64,000 nt of DNA from Bacteroidota bacterium. Its GTDB lineage: Bacteria > Bacteroidota > Bacteroidia > Chitinophagales > Chitinophagaceae. Numbering within the stretch: the first letter of the stretch is position 1; each line of letters opens with the position of its first letter. The translations under genes and the position numbers were made by a program. This document shows, piece after piece, positions 50,450-58,929 of this stretch. The notes beneath the pieces are model-generated. The model ran no database searches. It saw only the letters and a program-made list of their open reading frames with translations, and was not told the DNA's origin. The stretch covers positions 97,362-161,361 of the forward strand of contig CANJPH010000001.1 in assembly GCA_947476145.1 (NCBI GenBank). The letters are read 5' to 3'.

Positions 50450-51499
50450 CTATTCAAAACTAAGATACCCAATTCTTCCTCCCGATCCTGAAAAGAAAGC
50501 AGCCTTTCTATTAGGTTGATGCTGAACCACATGGAAACTTTCAGTTGAAATTTTTTCCCAATATTTCCCTCTATTTTTAGAAATATCTACCCCGCTTGTG
50601 CCACAGGCGATAATCAAGTTGTTGTTTAAAAATACCAATGAAGACTTATAACCATTTAAATTATTTACTTTTTTATCCACCTTCCAGAAGTATACACTTT
50701 TACTCAAATGTTTTTCGGTGGTATTGGGATATTTATACCGATCTAGTTTTACAAAATTATTATTCATTTCACCTGGCAATGAAAAATCACCACCTGCAAT
50801 GATTAGATGATTTTGATTTGGAGATATAGCAATACTATTTGCTCCTGTTGATTTTGATCCTTGTATAATGGGGATGTCCATTGCAAAACCATCCATCCAT
50901 AATCTACTCTTTATTCCACCTGATATAAAATAATTGCTTTGGTAGTCATACACAAAATTTGAATTACTTGAAGCAAAGAAAGCTTCCCCCTCTAGTACTT
51001 TTGATTTCCAAAAACTTGCATTTACTTTATTCCAATGGGCCCCTCTGTCCTCTGTATTTAGTAAAAATATAGTATCATTAATTGGATCCCCAATCACCGT
51101 GCCCACTTTGTCATCTTTAAATGTAACTGCATCTAAAAACATACTAGTATCTGCATTTTCATACACCTTCTCCCAACTTAATCCTCCATCCAAAGTTTTT
51201 AAAATAACTGCAGGTGCTGCAACCGCAACAATCAGTACTTCTTTATCATCCCATGCATGAATGGCTCTAAAATCGCGCGTCTCATATCCTTTTACTTGCA
51301 TCCATTCAAAACTTTCACCCCCGTCTAGCGATTTCACTACACTACCCTTACTTCCACTTGCCCATAAAACTTTTTCAGAGGGCAGGGACATTCCTCTTAT
51401 GCTTACTCCTTTCTTTTCCGTTAAAATTTTAATGGCATCTTGAGCGTTTAATTGCAGATTCAGGAAAAGTAAAACCAAAACAATTTTTATAATACGCAT
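50450..51499 (-). CDS. Secreted YCF48/BNR-repeat beta-propeller protein
   Basis: Signal peptide; GVSIRGMSLPSEKVLWASGSKGSVVKSLDGGESFEWM; LKTLDGGLSWEKVYEN. Confidence 0.85.
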   Translation of the reverse strand: MRIIKIVLVLLFLNLQLNAQDAIKILTEKKGVSIRGMSLPSEKVLWASGSKGSVVKSLDGGESFEWMQVKGYETRDFRAIHAWDDKEVLIVAVAAPAVILKTLDGGLSWEKVYENADTSMFLDAVTFKDDKVGTVIGDPINDTIFLLNTEDRGAHWNKVNASFWKSKVLEGEAFFASSNSNFVYDYQSNYFISGGIKSRLWMDGFAMDIPIIQGSKSTGANSIAISPNQNHLIIAGGDFSLPGEMNNNFVKLDRYKYPNTTEKHLSKSVYFWKVDKKVNNLNGYKSSLVFLNNNLIIACGTSGVDISKNRGKYWEKISTESFHVVQHQPNRKAAFFSGSGGRIGYLSFE

Positions 51500-51533
51500 A
51501 GTTTAATTCATTTTTGCAATCTAAAGATACAAC

Positions 51534-52259
51534 ATGATACCTTATTGGATGAGTAGAACACAATTAATGTTAGGTGACGCGCCCATGGAACAATTAATGA
51601 CCAAAAACGTATTGGTTATAGGACTAGGTGGTGTTGGCGCTATTTGTGCAGAAATGATTGTTAGAGCAGGGGTTGGTAAAATAACCATTGTAGATAATGA
51701 CCGAGTAGACGCTAGCAATATAAATAGACAAATTCAAGCACTACATTCCACCGTGGACATGTCTAAAGCAAAGGTACTATCTGCTCGTTTATTGGATATT
51801 AACCCCAACCTGCAATTAACGGCTCATGAAATGTATATTAAAGAAGAAATAACCACGAATTTATTGGAGTCAGCGCCTTGGGATTATGTGGTGGATTGTA
51901 TAGACACTTTATCAAGTAAAGTATTTTTAATTTCGCAATGCTTGGATATGAAATTACCTATTGTAAGTTCAATGGGTGCAGGTGGAAAACTAGACCCCTC
52001 TCAAATTATGGTAACCGATATTTCAAAAACCTATGTTTGCAATTTAGCGAGGTATGTTCGTAAGCGATTACAAAGCTTAGGAGTGAAAAAAGGCTTAAAA
52101 GTAGTTTTTAGCCCTGAAAAAGCCGATCAGGATAAAATCATTGTTACAGAAAAAGCCTTCCCCAAAAAATCAATAATTGGCACATTAAGTTATATGCCTG
52201 CTATGTTTGGCTGTACCGTGGCTAGTGTAGTTATTAGGGACTTGATGGCAACTGATTGA
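51534..52259 (+). CDS. tcdA: tRNA threonylcarbamoyladenosine dehydratase (ThiF/E1-like)
   Basis: RTQLMLGDAPMEQLMTKNVLVIGLGGVGAICAEMIVRAGVGKITIVDNDRVDASNINRQ. Confidence 0.94.
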   Translation: MIPYWMSRTQLMLGDAPMEQLMTKNVLVIGLGGVGAICAEMIVRAGVGKITIVDNDRVDASNINRQIQALHSTVDMSKAKVLSARLLDINPNLQLTAHEMYIKEEITTNLLESAPWDYVVDCIDTLSSKVFLISQCLDMKLPIVSSMGAGGKLDPSQIMVTDISKTYVCNLARYVRKRLQSLGVKKGLKVVFSPEKADQDKIIVTEKAFPKKSIIGTLSYMPAMFGCTVASVVIRDLMATD

Positions 52260-52276
52260 TTTATACCCTAATTTTC

Positions 52277-52307
52277 TTTGAATTAAGCTTATTTTATCCT
52301 TATTTTG
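52277..52307 (+). promoter_or_regulatory. tRNA-Arg promoter: TTTG-N19-TTATTTTG
   Basis: -33 TTTG at 52277-52280; -7 box one mismatch from TAnnTTTG at 52300-52307. Confidence 0.6.
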
Positions 52308-52328
52308 CACCTCCAAATAGACGATTTA

Positions 52329-52402
52329 GGTTCGGTAGCTCAGCTGGATAGAGCGTCATCCTTCTAAGATGAGGGCCATTGGTTCGAATCCAATCCGAAT
52401 CA
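52329..52402 (+). tRNA. tRNA-Arg(TCT)
   Basis: GGTTCGGTAGCTCAGCTGGATAGAGCGTCATCCTTCTAAGATGAGGGCCATTGGTTCGAATCCAATCCGAATCA; loop CTTCTAA gives anticodon TCT. Confidence 0.97.
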
Positions 52403-52403
52403 C

Positions 52404-52434
52404 AAAGCCTGTCACGAAAGTGACAGGCTTTTTT
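52404..52434 (+). terminator. Strong intrinsic terminator of tRNA-Arg
   Basis: AAAGCCTGTCAC-GAAA-GTGACAGGCTTT, 12-bp perfect stem with GNRA tetraloop, then T-run. Confidence 0.92.
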
Positions 52435-52489
52435 AATACGAAGCCGCGAAACAAGCTCGCTTGATTGAGCGGATGAGTATTAAAAAAGC
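52427..52489. repeat. 13-bp perfect inverted repeat, 37-nt interior with nested short hairpins
   Basis: GCTTTTTTAATAC (52427-52439) / GTATTAAAAAAGC (52477-52489). Confidence 0.85.
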
Positions 52490-52490
52490 A

Positions 52491-52513
52491 AACTAAACGC
52501 GTAGCGTTTAGTT
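52491..52513. repeat. 10-bp perfect hairpin, 3-nt loop
   Basis: AACTAAACGC-GTA-GCGTTTAGTT. Confidence 0.9.
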
Positions 52514-52529
52514 AAAAGGCTTTGGGTAA

Positions 52530-52584
52530 GCTTCCAAAAAGATGCCGGCGAAGTAAAACGAAGCCGGCAATCCATTTTGGAAGC
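52530..52584. repeat. Nested inverted repeats: 10-bp outer arms and 7-bp inner arms
   Basis: GCTTCCAAAA..TTTTGGAAGC; inner TGCCGGC (52543-52549)..GCCGGCA (52563-52569). Confidence 0.9.
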
Positions 52585-52586
52585 AC

Positions 52587-52750
52587 AGGATCACCGAGCA
52601 AAGTGAGGTAATCCTGAAAGCTTGAGCTCCAAGGATCACCGAGCAAAGCGAGGTAATCCTGTAAACTTGAGCTCCATGGATCACCGAGCGAAGCGAGGTA
52701 ATCCTGAAAGCTTAAGCTCCAAGGATCACCGAGCAAAGCGAGGTAATCCT
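52587..52750. repeat. Four 29-nt hairpin units at an exact 45-bp period (starts 52587, 52632, 52677, 52722)
   Basis: (A/T)GGATCACCGAGC(A/G)AAG(T/C)GAGGTAATCCT with 16-nt spacer G(A/T)AA(G/A)CTT(G/A)AGCTCCA. Confidence 0.95.
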
Positions 52751-52777
52751 TTAGTAAAAATGAATTAATTTAGCCAC

Positions 52778-53770
52778 ATGTACTTCCTGCAATTCATAGG
52801 CTCTATTTCGAAACTAATATATATAGCACTCACCCAGCTTAAGAAAACTGAAAGTTGGGGAAAGCAATATTTACAGCAACTAGAAAAAACATATGAAGGC
52901 GAATTTGAACCTTCATTAATTGCCAAGGTTGCCAAATACCAGAGTATCCAATTACACTTTGTTGCAAACACATTTTCGAGTCTCTTTAACAGAAAAAATA
53001 ACAAACCAGAGATACAAAGAAATATTCAATATTTTTTAATGACGGTTTTGTACGATGAACTAACCGACGATCAAAAAATGGATGAAAAAAGAATTTATGA
53101 AATATCTTACCATCCAGCACAGGTGAATCCCGAGAATTTTAAAGAGAGGGTTTTACTTGCAATGCATCTTGCATTAATTTCACAAGTACCAGATGAAAAT
53201 GCATATTGGAAAACCGTGAAACAAGTTCATTTAGCCCAAAAGGATTCTGCAAAACAATTTAATGCCCAAACCACCTTGGAGGAGATCATTGATATCACCA
53301 AACGTAAAGGCGGGCATAGTTTAGTAATGTGCAGGCACTACTTAATTGACCCTCCAAATCAACAGATTGATGATTGTTGGTATCACTTAGGTGGCCTAAT
53401 ACAAATGACCAATGACTTGTATGATACTTTTATAGACACCAAAGAAGGCATTTATACATTCGCTAACTCACAACAGCAAATTGAAAATATTGGAATGGCT
53501 TATGCAGCTCAAAAAAAATTATTTAAAGCAAGTATTGCAAAATTACCAGTTTCAAATTCCATTAAACAACGCTTCGCGATTAAGACATCTATCATACCTG
53601 CCTTTGGAGACATTGCAATGAACCAATTAAAGGGAATAGCATTAAATTCATCGACTTTACCTAATTTTAATGAAATTCCTAGAAAGTCTTTAATCATTGA
53701 TATGGAGCTGGTCTCCAATAAATATAGGCTTATAAAATACGCTTATAAAAATGGTAAACTATGGATGTAA
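52778..53770 (+). CDS. Putative class I isoprenoid/terpene-synthase-fold protein
   Basis: Asp-rich YDELTDDQ and second motif LGGLIQMTNDLYDTFIDTKEGIYT, resembling squalene/phytoene-synthase and large-terpene-synthase metal-binding motifs. Confidence 0.65.
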   Translation: MYFLQFIGSISKLIYIALTQLKKTESWGKQYLQQLEKTYEGEFEPSLIAKVAKYQSIQLHFVANTFSSLFNRKNNKPEIQRNIQYFLMTVLYDELTDDQKMDEKRIYEISYHPAQVNPENFKERVLLAMHLALISQVPDENAYWKTVKQVHLAQKDSAKQFNAQTTLEEIIDITKRKGGHSLVMCRHYLIDPPNQQIDDCWYHLGGLIQMTNDLYDTFIDTKEGIYTFANSQQQIENIGMAYAAQKKLFKASIAKLPVSNSIKQRFAIKTSIIPAFGDIAMNQLKGIALNSSTLPNFNEIPRKSLIIDMELVSNKYRLIKYAYKNGKLWM

Positions 53771-54432
53771 AAATTGAAGCGAGTTGGAAAAAAGAATTGG
53801 CAGGCTTATTTGATAAGCCCTATTTCTCCAAGATTACAGCACATCTTAAAACCGAGAAAGCACTTAAGAATACAATTTATCCTAAAGGTTCCCTTATATT
53901 TAATGCGTTTGATCAAACCCCTTTTGATAAGGTATCGGTAGTAATTTTAGGTCAAGACCCATATCATAATCCAGGACAAGCAATGGGATTAAGTTTTTCG
54001 GTACCAGATGGTGTAAAACCACCACCCTCACTTGTTAATATATACAAGGAATTAAATAAAGATATTGGCATGCCCATACCCACTACAGGCAACTTAACAA
54101 AATGGGCGCAGCAGGGTGTATTATTATTAAATGCCGCACTCACCGTTAGGGCCAATGAGCCAGCAAGTCATAGTAAAATTGGTTGGATGGAATTTACAGA
54201 TGAGGTCATTAAAATAATTTCAAACCAAAAAAAAGAAGTTGTTTTTATTTTATGGGGTAACTTTGCTCAACAGAAACAAATATTAATTGACGCTACAAAA
54301 CATAAAATATTAAAGGCAGCGCATCCATCTCCCCTTAGTGCGCATAATGGATTTTTTGGATGCAAGCATTTTAGTAGTGCCAACCAATATTTAACTGAAA
54401 AAAAAAGAAACCCAATTGATTGGATGCCATAA
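53761..54432 (+). CDS. ung: Uracil-DNA glycosylase
   Basis: VVILGQDPYHNPGQAMGLSFSVPDGVKPPPSLVNIYKEL; HPSPLSAHNGFFGCKHFS. Confidence 0.98.
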   Translation: MDVKIEASWKKELAGLFDKPYFSKITAHLKTEKALKNTIYPKGSLIFNAFDQTPFDKVSVVILGQDPYHNPGQAMGLSFSVPDGVKPPPSLVNIYKELNKDIGMPIPTTGNLTKWAQQGVLLLNAALTVRANEPASHSKIGWMEFTDEVIKIISNQKKEVVFILWGNFAQQKQILIDATKHKILKAAHPSPLSAHNGFFGCKHFSSANQYLTEKKRNPIDWMP

Positions 54433-54449
54433 AGGAAAATAAAATTTTT

Positions 54450-55187
54450 ATGAAATTACTAAAGAGTATCATTGGAAGATTTTTGGCATTCTGGGCATTA
54501 TTCATGTTTGCCGCTTCCATGTTTGTTTATATGTGGTTTTATCTTTACTGCTTGATTTTGCGCGAGCCCAATAAAACTAGATGGCACCGTAGAATGTCTC
54601 AGTTATGGATGGGTACTTTTATGATTTTGTCTGGTATTCGATTTTCGGTAAGAGGTAAACATCATTTTGACGGGTTAGAAAACGCCATTGTTGTATGCAA
54701 TCATAATAGCATGTTGGACATTCCTGTGAGCTTCCCTTTTTTACCAAGAGCCAATAAAACCATCGCAAAGAAATCTTTATCTAAAGTGCCCATTTTTGGC
54801 TGGATCTATTCAATTGGAACCGTGTTGGTGGACAGAAATGATAGCAGAAGTCGTCAAGCAAGTTTTGATAAAATGAAATACGTTTTAAACCATGAATTGG
54901 ATATGCTTATTTATCCAGAAGGGACTAGAAATAAAACAAGTGCTCCATTAAAATCATTTTACGATGGGGCTTTTAAATTATCCATAGAAACTCAAAAGCC
55001 AATTGTACCCGTAGTTTTATTAAACACGAAAAAAATGCTGCCTGCTAAACCGGTTATGTATTTTAAACCGGGGAAAATTACCATGAATATTCTGCCAGCC
55101 GTTTACCCACATGGGCATTCCATTGATTCACTGAAGAAAGCAGTTTATGATATCATGGCTAACTATTATCTTGAAAACGAAAAGTAG
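54450..55187 (+). CDS. plsC: 1-acyl-sn-glycerol-3-phosphate acyltransferase
   Basis: VVCNHNSMLDIPV; YPEGTRNKTSAPLKSFYDGAFKLSI. Confidence 0.93.
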   Translation: MKLLKSIIGRFLAFWALFMFAASMFVYMWFYLYCLILREPNKTRWHRRMSQLWMGTFMILSGIRFSVRGKHHFDGLENAIVVCNHNSMLDIPVSFPFLPRANKTIAKKSLSKVPIFGWIYSIGTVLVDRNDSRSRQASFDKMKYVLNHELDMLIYPEGTRNKTSAPLKSFYDGAFKLSIETQKPIVPVVLLNTKKMLPAKPVMYFKPGKITMNILPAVYPHGHSIDSLKKAVYDIMANYYLENEK

Positions 55188-55197
55188 CAATAATAAA

Positions 55198-57909
55198 TTA
55201 GTAAGAAGAGGAAGAGAAGGTTCTACTTCTATTAATTTTCAAGTCTCTTAATATACCAGACTTTGGATTCACCGTAATACTAAAGGATTTATACATACCA
55301 ATAGGTGTTACATTAATGGCTAGCTGCCAACAGTGCATTTCTCTTGTAATGAACATACTTAACTGTTGGATACTTGCCTTTTCAACATCTACATAGCCAG
55401 TACCACCTATCTTCCATTTTGGAGTTAAACTAAAATCACCGTTAAAGTTAAGTGAATTATAAGTTTGTGTTTTGTATCCTGAATAATCAGGCTTTAATAC
55501 CCTAGAAAAATTAAATGAATAAGAAACAGTCAAAGTCCATGGAATATCAAAATCCGTAAACTCAGCAGGATTTGCTTTTACATATTGTAATTGTCTTTGT
55601 TGTTCCTCGGGCGTCATAAATGGATCCAATGGGATTTCTTTTTTCTTGGATGCTGCTTCATTTTTTGACTTACTCTTAAATGAAGTAGAAAAAGAAATAC
55701 CACCGTTGGTGATGTTGCCAAATTTAAACTTTGTAGGGTCTATGTCCAACCTATTTACTCTATAACCTTGCTTATCGGTAGCATAAGGATCTACTGTAAA
55801 AGAAGAACTAATATTGATTGTATTGAATAACAATGTTCTTGCATAGAAATTAAAGTTGCCCAGTGCGAAACTATCTGCTAACAAATTATAATTTGAATTA
55901 AAGCCAAATCCTTCCAATAACTTAACCTTTTTAAAAGCATTCTCGGAGGTATCTCCTTTTTCCTTATCTCTCACTTTCATCTCTAATAAGTTATCAATAC
56001 CAAATCCTAAACCTCCATAATTCCCTTCCGAATAGGCACCGCCCATTCCAATACCATCAAACTTTGAGAAGCGATATTTTCTACCCGAAGAATCTACTTG
56101 TGCGGTGTAATGGTAAGAGGATGCCAAATCTGGAGTATAATTAAAACTTATAGAAGGTCTAATTTCATGACGAATCGCTTCCACATAATTGCCCTTTACT
56201 TTATAAGTACCAAAAATTCTAGTAGAGGTTCCTAAGCCAAAAGTGATATTCGCAGCGTTATAAAATCCTCTAGATATAGTCGTATCTACCTTTTTTAGCT
56301 TATCATTCCATTGCATCCTATTGGATTGACCAAACCATTTATCTTCAAAACCAATAGACGGGGAAATAGTAATTGGGCCAAGACTTGGCAGCGATAATGA
56401 AATAGGAATACTATGCGTGGCGCCCCATTGCATGGTATCTAAAAGTCGGTTGATATTAATGGAAGAATCGTAAAAATTTATTTGATTTTGAAAGGATCCA
56501 TTATATCCTATACCAATTTTTTCATACCATTTACCCGCTCCCACTTGATCCTGTTTTTGAAATGGATAAATCGTTAATGCATTAAAGTTAATATTAGGTA
56601 AACTTAAATTTACAGTTCGTTGATTTGTATTTTGACTATGATTTATATTGACAGACAAATTGTACAAATTATTCCATGACTTAGTATAAGAAATGGAAGA
56701 GCTTAATCTGTTTTGATAGTTTTGATAAGGATTGTTTAATAAATAGGAATTGTATTTGGAACTACCAAAATTTACGTTTGCTGAAAAACTAGTGCCTGGC
56801 AATGCTCTGTTATCCATTTGGTGCGACCAGTTTAACATAAAAGTTCTACCACCGGTAAATTCATCGGCAATAGATGTATTTCTATTTAATATTTTAGTGT
56901 TTTGAAATGCTAAATTAAAATTACCCAAATACTTATAACGCATAATATACTTCGTATTTAAATTCATACTCCATCCTCCATACGAATAAATATTAGCTCT
57001 TACAGTGGCATCCACATTGTCACTCAGAATTTTATAATAACCTAAGCCTTCTAATCCCAATCCAAAGTCCTCACTGGTATTAAATGCTGGAGCCATTAAT
57101 CCCGAATGTCTTCCTCGGGTTAACGGGAATAATGCAAATGGAATTTGTATAGGAATAGGTACACCTTCAAACTCTGGATAAATAGGTCCGGACATGCCCA
57201 TTTTATCCGTGATAATTTTTAATTTCTTAGTAACAAAAGCAAAATGTGGTTCATCCAAATTACAAGTTGTGAATTTTGCTTTCCAAGCAAAGGCCTCATC
57301 CTTGCTAATTTTTTTCATGATATTGGCATTTACAAAAATTTCTCCTTGTTGGAAATTTGTATTTTTCGTCAACCCCTTACCAGATTTCATATTGAACAAA
57401 ATGGTATCATTTAAGGATACCATCTCACCTTCTTTAAACTTAGGATTACTTAATGGATTACCCGAAGTATCTTTTGCCCCAAATGCCCTAATATTTTGTG
57501 ACTGCTGATCAAAAATAATATTCGCAGCATCTAATTGTGAACTTTTATACACTGTTCGCGCATTCCCATAAAGGAAGAACTCCTTGGTTTTAATAATCAT
57601 CACTCCAGAATCAGAAGCATTGTAGTCAACCGCTGCATCCATGCTGTCCTTGGACATCCTCAATGACCTAACGGATTTAACACTGTCTTGAAACTGAGTG
57701 GTATCCGATTTGACAACAATGGTGTCTTTTCTTTTTATCGTAGAATCCTTAGTAATAGTGACATTAGTACTGGTTTTTTGGCGCTGGGATTTAAATAACT
57801 GAGCTTTTACCAAGGAAGTTGGTAAAACTATTGTTAATAATAGTAAAATCCCCATATTTACAATATAGGGGCTGCTTTTTACGTTAAATTTGTATCCTGA
57901 ATGTATCAC
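55198..57909 (-). CDS. lptD: LptD-like LPS-assembly outer membrane protein (true start may be Met at 57855)
   Basis: OstA-like N-terminus (YGNARTVYKSSQLDAANIIFDQQSQNIRAFG), PIQIPFALFPLTRGRHSGLMAPAFN, long beta-barrel. Confidence 0.85.
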   Translation of the reverse strand: MIHSGYKFNVKSSPYIVNMGILLLLTIVLPTSLVKAQLFKSQRQKTSTNVTITKDSTIKRKDTIVVKSDTTQFQDSVKSVRSLRMSKDSMDAAVDYNASDSGVMIIKTKEFFLYGNARTVYKSSQLDAANIIFDQQSQNIRAFGAKDTSGNPLSNPKFKEGEMVSLNDTILFNMKSGKGLTKNTNFQQGEIFVNANIMKKISKDEAFAWKAKFTTCNLDEPHFAFVTKKLKIITDKMGMSGPIYPEFEGVPIPIQIPFALFPLTRGRHSGLMAPAFNTSEDFGLGLEGLGYYKILSDNVDATVRANIYSYGGWSMNLNTKYIMRYKYLGNFNLAFQNTKILNRNTSIADEFTGGRTFMLNWSHQMDNRALPGTSFSANVNFGSSKYNSYLLNNPYQNYQNRLSSSISYTKSWNNLYNLSVNINHSQNTNQRTVNLSLPNINFNALTIYPFQKQDQVGAGKWYEKIGIGYNGSFQNQINFYDSSININRLLDTMQWGATHSIPISLSLPSLGPITISPSIGFEDKWFGQSNRMQWNDKLKKVDTTISRGFYNAANITFGLGTSTRIFGTYKVKGNYVEAIRHEIRPSISFNYTPDLASSYHYTAQVDSSGRKYRFSKFDGIGMGGAYSEGNYGGLGFGIDNLLEMKVRDKEKGDTSENAFKKVKLLEGFGFNSNYNLLADSFALGNFNFYARTLLFNTINISSSFTVDPYATDKQGYRVNRLDIDPTKFKFGNITNGGISFSTSFKSKSKNEAASKKKEIPLDPFMTPEEQQRQLQYVKANPAEFTDFDIPWTLTVSYSFNFSRVLKPDYSGYKTQTYNSLNFNGDFSLTPKWKIGGTGYVDVEKASIQQLSMFITREMHCWQLAINVTPIGMYKSFSITVNPKSGILRDLKINRSRTFSSSSY

Positions 57910-57949
57910 TGGTGCAAAAATAAACTAAAACAGCATTAAGGAACTGATT

Positions 57950-58885
57950 ATGAAGCAAAATAGACTGATTTTAGCATTTACTTTAGGCATTTTTGCCTTT
58001 TTAACTATATCTACGAATAATGTGAGTGCCCAAGGGCAAGCTAAACCCCTAAAACGGATCATAATTGACCCTGGTCATGGTGGGACGGATTCAGGAGCAG
58101 GAGGAGAATTCTCTACAGAGGCAGCTATTTCATTAGAAATTTCCCTGAAATTAGCCGATTATATCAAAAGTAATTTGCCCGAGATGGAGGTGATTTTAAC
58201 GCGTAAAACAGATATTTATAACTCTGTTGTTGAAAAAGCTAATATAGCGAATGCTGCAAAAGGCGATTTATTTATATGCATACATACCAATTCTGCCGAT
58301 CCAAGCCGAAAACAAGAGATCATTGGTTATACTACCAAAACCAAGTACGTTAAAAAGAATGGGAAGAAGAGAAAGGTGACTGTTAAAGTACCAAAATACA
58401 AAGTAACCTATACGCCAAGTCAGGCAAAGGGAACGGAAACTTTTATCTACAATATTGACAAATCCGGCCAACGTAAAGAAATGGCAAATGATGCCGTTGA
58501 CGAAGTAGTAGAAAAATTGGACTCTGTGTCCGAAAGACAAATCAAAGAAATAAATGAATCCGACCCTACAAGATCCATGATGGCGAGCCTTGTAACACAG
58601 CAATATTTTCAACGTGCGGCAAGCTTAGCCTTAACCATTGAGGAGGAATTTAAAAACGCGGGTCGCTTGAGTAGAGAAGCAAAACAGAGAGCGAAAGGTA
58701 TTTGGGTATTGGCTGCTGTTCAAATGCCTGCCGTTTTAGTGGAAACTGGCTTTATTTCAAATCCCGAGGATGAGAAATATTTAAATAGCGAAGAAGGGCA
58801 AAATCAGATCTGTGAGGTAATCACGAAGTCCCTTATAAGGTACAAGAACTCATTGGAACACCAGAAAAAGAGCAATGCCAATTAG
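57950..58885 (+). CDS. N-acetylmuramoyl-L-alanine amidase (Amidase_3)
   Basis: RIIIDPGHGGTDSGAGGEFSTEA; FICIHTNSADPS; VLVETGFISNPEDEKYL. Confidence 0.95.
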   Translation: MKQNRLILAFTLGIFAFLTISTNNVSAQGQAKPLKRIIIDPGHGGTDSGAGGEFSTEAAISLEISLKLADYIKSNLPEMEVILTRKTDIYNSVVEKANIANAAKGDLFICIHTNSADPSRKQEIIGYTTKTKYVKKNGKKRKVTVKVPKYKVTYTPSQAKGTETFIYNIDKSGQRKEMANDAVDEVVEKLDSVSERQIKEINESDPTRSMMASLVTQQYFQRAASLALTIEEEFKNAGRLSREAKQRAKGIWVLAAVQMPAVLVETGFISNPEDEKYLNSEEGQNQICEVITKSLIRYKNSLEHQKKSNAN

Positions 58886-58899
58886 CCAATATTTTTTGG

Positions 58900-58907
58900 T
58901 AATTTTG
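58900..58907 (+). promoter_or_regulatory. -7 promoter element TAATTTTG for MCE gene
   Basis: TAnnTTTG match 22 nt upstream of ATG. Confidence 0.45.
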
Positions 58908-58929
58908 TTTTAGCATATAAACTCTAAAT

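Noticed and set aside
52512-52736. Minus-strand ORF with a repeated QDYLALLGDPWSSS peptide
   Set aside because: It is the translation of the 45-bp hairpin repeat (period divisible by three); no start signal or domain, so a repeat artefact.
52587-52750. CRISPR array interpretation of the 45-bp repeats
   Set aside because: The 16-nt spacers are nearly identical rather than unique, and no cas genes are present; it is a tandem hairpin repeat.
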